DNA of 64,000 nt, taken from Torreya grandis. Lineage: Eukaryota; Streptophyta; Pinopsida; Cupressales; Taxaceae. Under the pieces are notes generated by a model. It searched no databases, was not told the origin of the DNA, and was given only the letters and a program-made list of their open reading frames with translations. Each line of letters begins with the position of its first letter. The stretch's first letter is position 1. Positions 59,991 to 64,000 of this stretch are shown piece after piece. Position numbers and translations under genes: made by a program. The stretch covers positions 411,001-475,000 of the forward strand of contig JARHVA010008415.1 of NCBI GenBank assembly GCA_037957365.1, read 5' to 3'.

Positions 59991-61249
59991 TTACCACTTC
60001 ACCATATCCTACGTACTTGTTCAGGGTCATCCTTCTAAGTTATTGCTTTATACCTACATAAATATTTTAAATTGATAAAAACATTTCTAAGAATTTGTAT
60101 GGTTATTTTAAAATAGTAAGATCTAATGTCACCCTTCCAAGTTAGAATTTATTAGAACAGGTCAAGATCTACCAATTAATTCTAACCTTACATGTCAATC
60201 CTACCTATAACATAGCAAAGACTTTTTTCAAAGTTAAACCCTCCTTTATAGAGTGGTTCATATTTTTAGGATAGTTAACATGAAGTTTCACCCATTTGGA
60301 TTGCTATAAATGCACATCTTAGCCAACTATTCTACCACTTGGTATTTTCACTATTAAAGCACACTTACACTATTGCATGCTGTGCAAAGCTTTCATATTA
60401 TTTCTAATTTAGATTATAATTATTGAAGTTGACTTTAGCCAATTCAAGGGCCTATTATTTCTGAGTTAAGAAAAAATGTTATCAATTATTCAAGACATCA
60501 ATAGATGCATACATGTAGCAATGAATACTATTGCACCAATCACTCTAGGTGGGAGAGCTACATGGGATTGAATTACCTCTTTGAAGTATTAGATACATAG
60601 GAAGAATTAAATCATCATGGGGGTGATTGGGGTCATCTCAACCAATTAAACTCCTCCCATATTATTTTAGGTTTTTATCTATAATAAACCTTAGTGGGGT
60701 TTTAACCTTGAAGAAGTCATTTATAGGTCATCCATGCATAGATAAATGTCAAAATTATACATACAAGTGTATTTCAAGTAAGTGCAGTTGAATGTATAAC
60801 TAGATTCCTATTTTTATGTAAAGGTCAAACTCAACCCATGGGGGATAGTAATAATAGTCGATCCTATCTATTTCCAGTCAATTTTAACCTATAAGAATAA
60901 AATTTTTTGTTATAATTTCATATACATAATCAATTAGATTCAATCATCTCTAGCCATATTTAACTCACACACATTCAACCTAATGGGAAAAAATTAGTGA
61001 AGTCTTCTTTATGTTTTCATAGTTAACTTCATTCATTCATGCTTTGTCCATGTTAGTACCCTACTTTCAATCTTCTAGCCACTAATCATTTTAATTTTTT
61101 TATACCTTTCAATTGATTCTATCTTAATTAGAGTTAATAAACAAGTTAATTAAAAATGATGATAAAAATATTGGTGAACCCACACATTTTCTATGAGCAT
61201 TGATTAAATTTTTTGTCTTAAGGGTTTAGATAAATTATAGAACATTGAC
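59991..61249. other. No gene recognised
   Basis: Slightly less AT-rich than the preceding part. I see neither a frame nor an RNA gene. Confidence 0.4.
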
Positions 61250-61405
61250 ACTAAAGGAATTTTATTTCAACTTTGGATCTAACATATAACATTAATTTTT
61301 TTTTTTCAACCTTGGATTCAATATATGACACTAAAAACACTTTATTTTGAAATTTAATTTGATATCTAACATTGAAAGTACTTTTTTTTGGCCTTGGATT
61401 TTTGG
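61250..61405. repeat. ~50-bp degenerate tandem repeat
   Basis: 'gacactaaaggaattttatttcaactttggatctaacatata' and variants occur about three to four times. Confidence 0.5.
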
Positions 61406-63886
61406 GTAATTTGCTAATATTCATACACATATGAAACAAACCCCCCATAGGAACTTTTTGGATTTACATTATCAAAGTGAGAATAAGGATGTGTGTAGAT
61501 CCCACTACATGACTATTTTAATTGAAAATAACTTACTCCTCACATGCTCACATGATTACATCTAAAATTTTATGAGGTGACTAAAATACTTAACCAAGGG
61601 TAAACACTTGTAAGGGATTTTACAAGCATGTATGTTTCTATCAGGGAATATGTAGCTTAGGGTGTATTGGTGTGTAATTGCACATAGATAAACTTCAAAC
61701 TCCATAAAAGGCACTTGTCTTACTTATAAGATAATTTATGGGTTGTTAACCCTAGTTAAGTGCCTCATCCCTCTTATTAGAATCTAGTTCATTGATTTAA
61801 GTGATTACCTAGTTCTTCCTAATGGTGTTGGAGACTAGAGTGGCCAATCTTGCACACCTAAATCAATCTTGAAATTTAATAGGCTTACATGATGAGAATG
61901 TGGTTTTACTATCTGATGATAATAATTATGCATTTATCTAATATTCAAATCATCATTCTCATTAAGAAAAAATAAATAAAAGTATACCAATAGAACAAAA
62001 TTTGCTATGCAACAATTACTAGGAGAGGATTAACATCAAGATTTCATGGAGACATTCAAAAATCAATAGTACTAGAGGTGTTATAAGTAATTGTATAGAT
62101 TCTACCTATCCATATTGCATATCTAAATCTTAGTTTTTGGGTCTTTACATCATCATGCCCCTACCATTCGCACTTAGAGTCAACCCATGTTTAATAAAAG
62201 GTACAATGACAACTTCACATGTCAATATTTACAACCAATAAAGTAAATCCATTAATTAATTATAAATGATACTTTATATAATAATCAAGAGACCTTTCCT
62301 TTTTACATGAAAGGTGATTTATTTAGGTATGGGGAAAAGTACTACCTACTAGAATTATATATCCTAGTTCCCAGCTTAGGGTCCTTGTACTCCATTACCT
62401 TATCATCCTTGGATAAGTGTTATTTTCTTACCAAAATAAGTGTATCATGTAAACACATCCATTAATAATTATAGCTTCTAGATGTTTCATTAATCAAGGA
62501 CCAACTTATTAAATTATTTTCAATTTAATCTCTCATTAATGCAATAGATAGTAAGGAGTATTCAAGTAAACAAAATGAAATTTCTCACTATGATGATACC
62601 CATTGAGATTGTGTCAAATGATATTTGATGAGGAAAAAACAATAGTTCATCAAGTAATATAGATCATAACCCATTCAATTTAATATAATCTAATCAAGCC
62701 AACAATAAATTCATCAATCCCCAAACTAGAATTTGTGCAACCACTTAACTAAATTGAGTGGAAGCCCAAACAATATTAGTTAAGGAGAAACCATTTTTTT
62801 AAAAATTTTGTGGGTTCATCATGAAGTCCCATGAATTTATATTAAATCCCCAAAATATTTTCAAGAAAAATAATGGTGCCAAAGATAAATTAATTACAAC
62901 CCAAAAATATGAAGGTTTATTTTTAGATTAACTTCAAATGGAAAGAAAATTAATTTTGCCCTTCTTAGGGTTTGAGTACCAAACATTCTTTTAATGGCTA
63001 AAAAGATCAATCCAAGGTAAAATGTCAATTTATAGGTGGGATAAGATTCAAATAAAAATAAAACCTTACATTTCCCCTATATAGGGCTGTCGGAAGAGTA
63101 GTTTGAACAATCACCCAAGATAGACAAAAAATCATTTCCTAACAAGTTCAATCTGAATAACATTATACCCAAACCTTAATCTTATTCCCACATAAAATAT
63201 AAAAATAAAAACTAATATTTTTCCTTTAAATTCCAAGCACATTAATTTGCAAAAATAACTCACAAGAATCTCAATACCCAAGTATATAACAATCATACAA
63301 ATTGCAAGTGACTCATATAAATAACTATAATTTTCCTTAAGTATGTGACTTAGCATTAATGCCCAACTAATATAATTAATTTTTATAGCATTTTTGACAT
63401 TATAATTTTCCAAAAATGTGATTCAATAGGAGACCCACAAATTTTCCATGCATGGGAAAACAAAATTCACTTACTTCCTAGCATTTCAGACCATTATGGA
63501 GGTATATTTCATGCCCAAGATTTTCTTCCCATTCTACCCTTCTCCAAGGCACCTAAATCAAAAACCATTTTTAATTTATACTTTGATTTTCCCAGCCCAA
63601 CTAGGTCAAAATGCCTTGGAAAAGATGGCGGCCACCATGGAGAAGTAGGGTAGATTTTGAGAGCTCCCCTATTCACTACTTTAGCCCCTAGCAGTTCCTT
63701 TAATTCCTCTCCTTCCCACACCATGGTCTCCATTTATTCCCAAGTCACCATTTATGGCCAACATACTATACTAATCCCCAACACTACCTCATAAAATTCC
63801 TCCCTACCCCTACTCTATTAGCCTATGGATTCACCCAAGTAGTGACCCTTCCAAGACAATTGCACCATTGATAACTTTGGGTAGCT
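61406..63886. other. No gene recognised
   Basis: About 2.5 kb without a supportable gene. Small frames (for example 63132-63413 minus and 63448-63648 plus) show no domain. Both a 'ggcggccaccatgg' start-like context near 63629 and its 4-codon frame are uninformative. Confidence 0.4.
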
Positions 63887-63922
63887 CAACAACAACTATA
63901 ACAATATCAACAACAACAACAA

Positions 63923-63982
<60 letters not shown>

Positions 63983-64000
63983 AAACAACAACAACAACAA
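63887..64000. repeat. (AAC)n microsatellite running off the window
   Basis: About 110 bp of CAA/AAC steps with a few imperfections; continues beyond the window end. Confidence 0.97.

Noticed and set aside
63620..63650. 'ggcggccaccatgg' strong start context
   Set aside because: The frame it opens has only a few codons; no gene follows.

Overview
This is a nuclear window from a seed plant with a large, repeat-rich genome. It is strongly AT-rich and CpG-poor and is built almost entirely of nested, decayed LTR retrotransposons, satellite-like tandem arrays and microsatellites. I see no intact host gene, no rRNA, no recognisable tRNA and no bacterial signal. The species cannot be named from the sequence; a gymnosperm or another large-genome seed plant is a guess. 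Layout: 1-1.7 kb holds a degenerate ~122-bp tandem repeat. 2.1-15.9 kb is an array of a ~557-bp repeat, split by a complete LTR element (3979-13083, target duplication TTGTC). That element has no polymerase genes but carries a single old reading frame of 712 codons for an unrecognised acidic protein. 16.1-16.9 kb is an inverted-repeat foldback. 18.1-20.5 kb has decayed minus-strand coding sequence of unknown identity. 20.9-27.3 kb holds pieces of two Copia elements, a receptor-kinase pseudogene caught between them, and a Ty3/Gypsy integrase fragment. 28.5-32.5 kb holds a long decayed frame of unknown function followed by a possible LTR with a (CA)n tract. 32.6-34.7 kb is a purine-rich tandem-repeat region. 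34.7-37.9 kb is AT-rich sequence with little content. Two further elements lie on the minus strand and are well delimited. The first is a 4.65-kb Copia element (37947-42593, duplication TATAA) that has lost its integrase core and the first half of its reverse transcriptase. The second is an 11.9-kb Gypsy element (42918-54820, duplication GTTAT) with very long LTRs (2.77-2.87 kb). Its recoverable order is gag, protease, RNase H-like domain, reverse transcriptase, RNase H, integrase, with the extra RNase H upstream of the reverse transcriptase. 54.8-64 kb is AT-rich old repeat sequence with a decayed gag-like pseudogene, and it ends in an (AAC)n microsatellite running off the window. How the parts relate: nothing here looks able to move by itself. 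In-frame stops fall mostly where Gln, Arg or Trp codons are expected, and two integrases and the kinase have Glu-to-Lys changes at key positions, as expected from long-term deamination of methylated cytosine. The polymerase-less element and the 11.9-kb Gypsy element share nearly the same primer binding site and both make 5-bp target duplications, so the former may once have been moved by proteins of a relative of the latter (inference).
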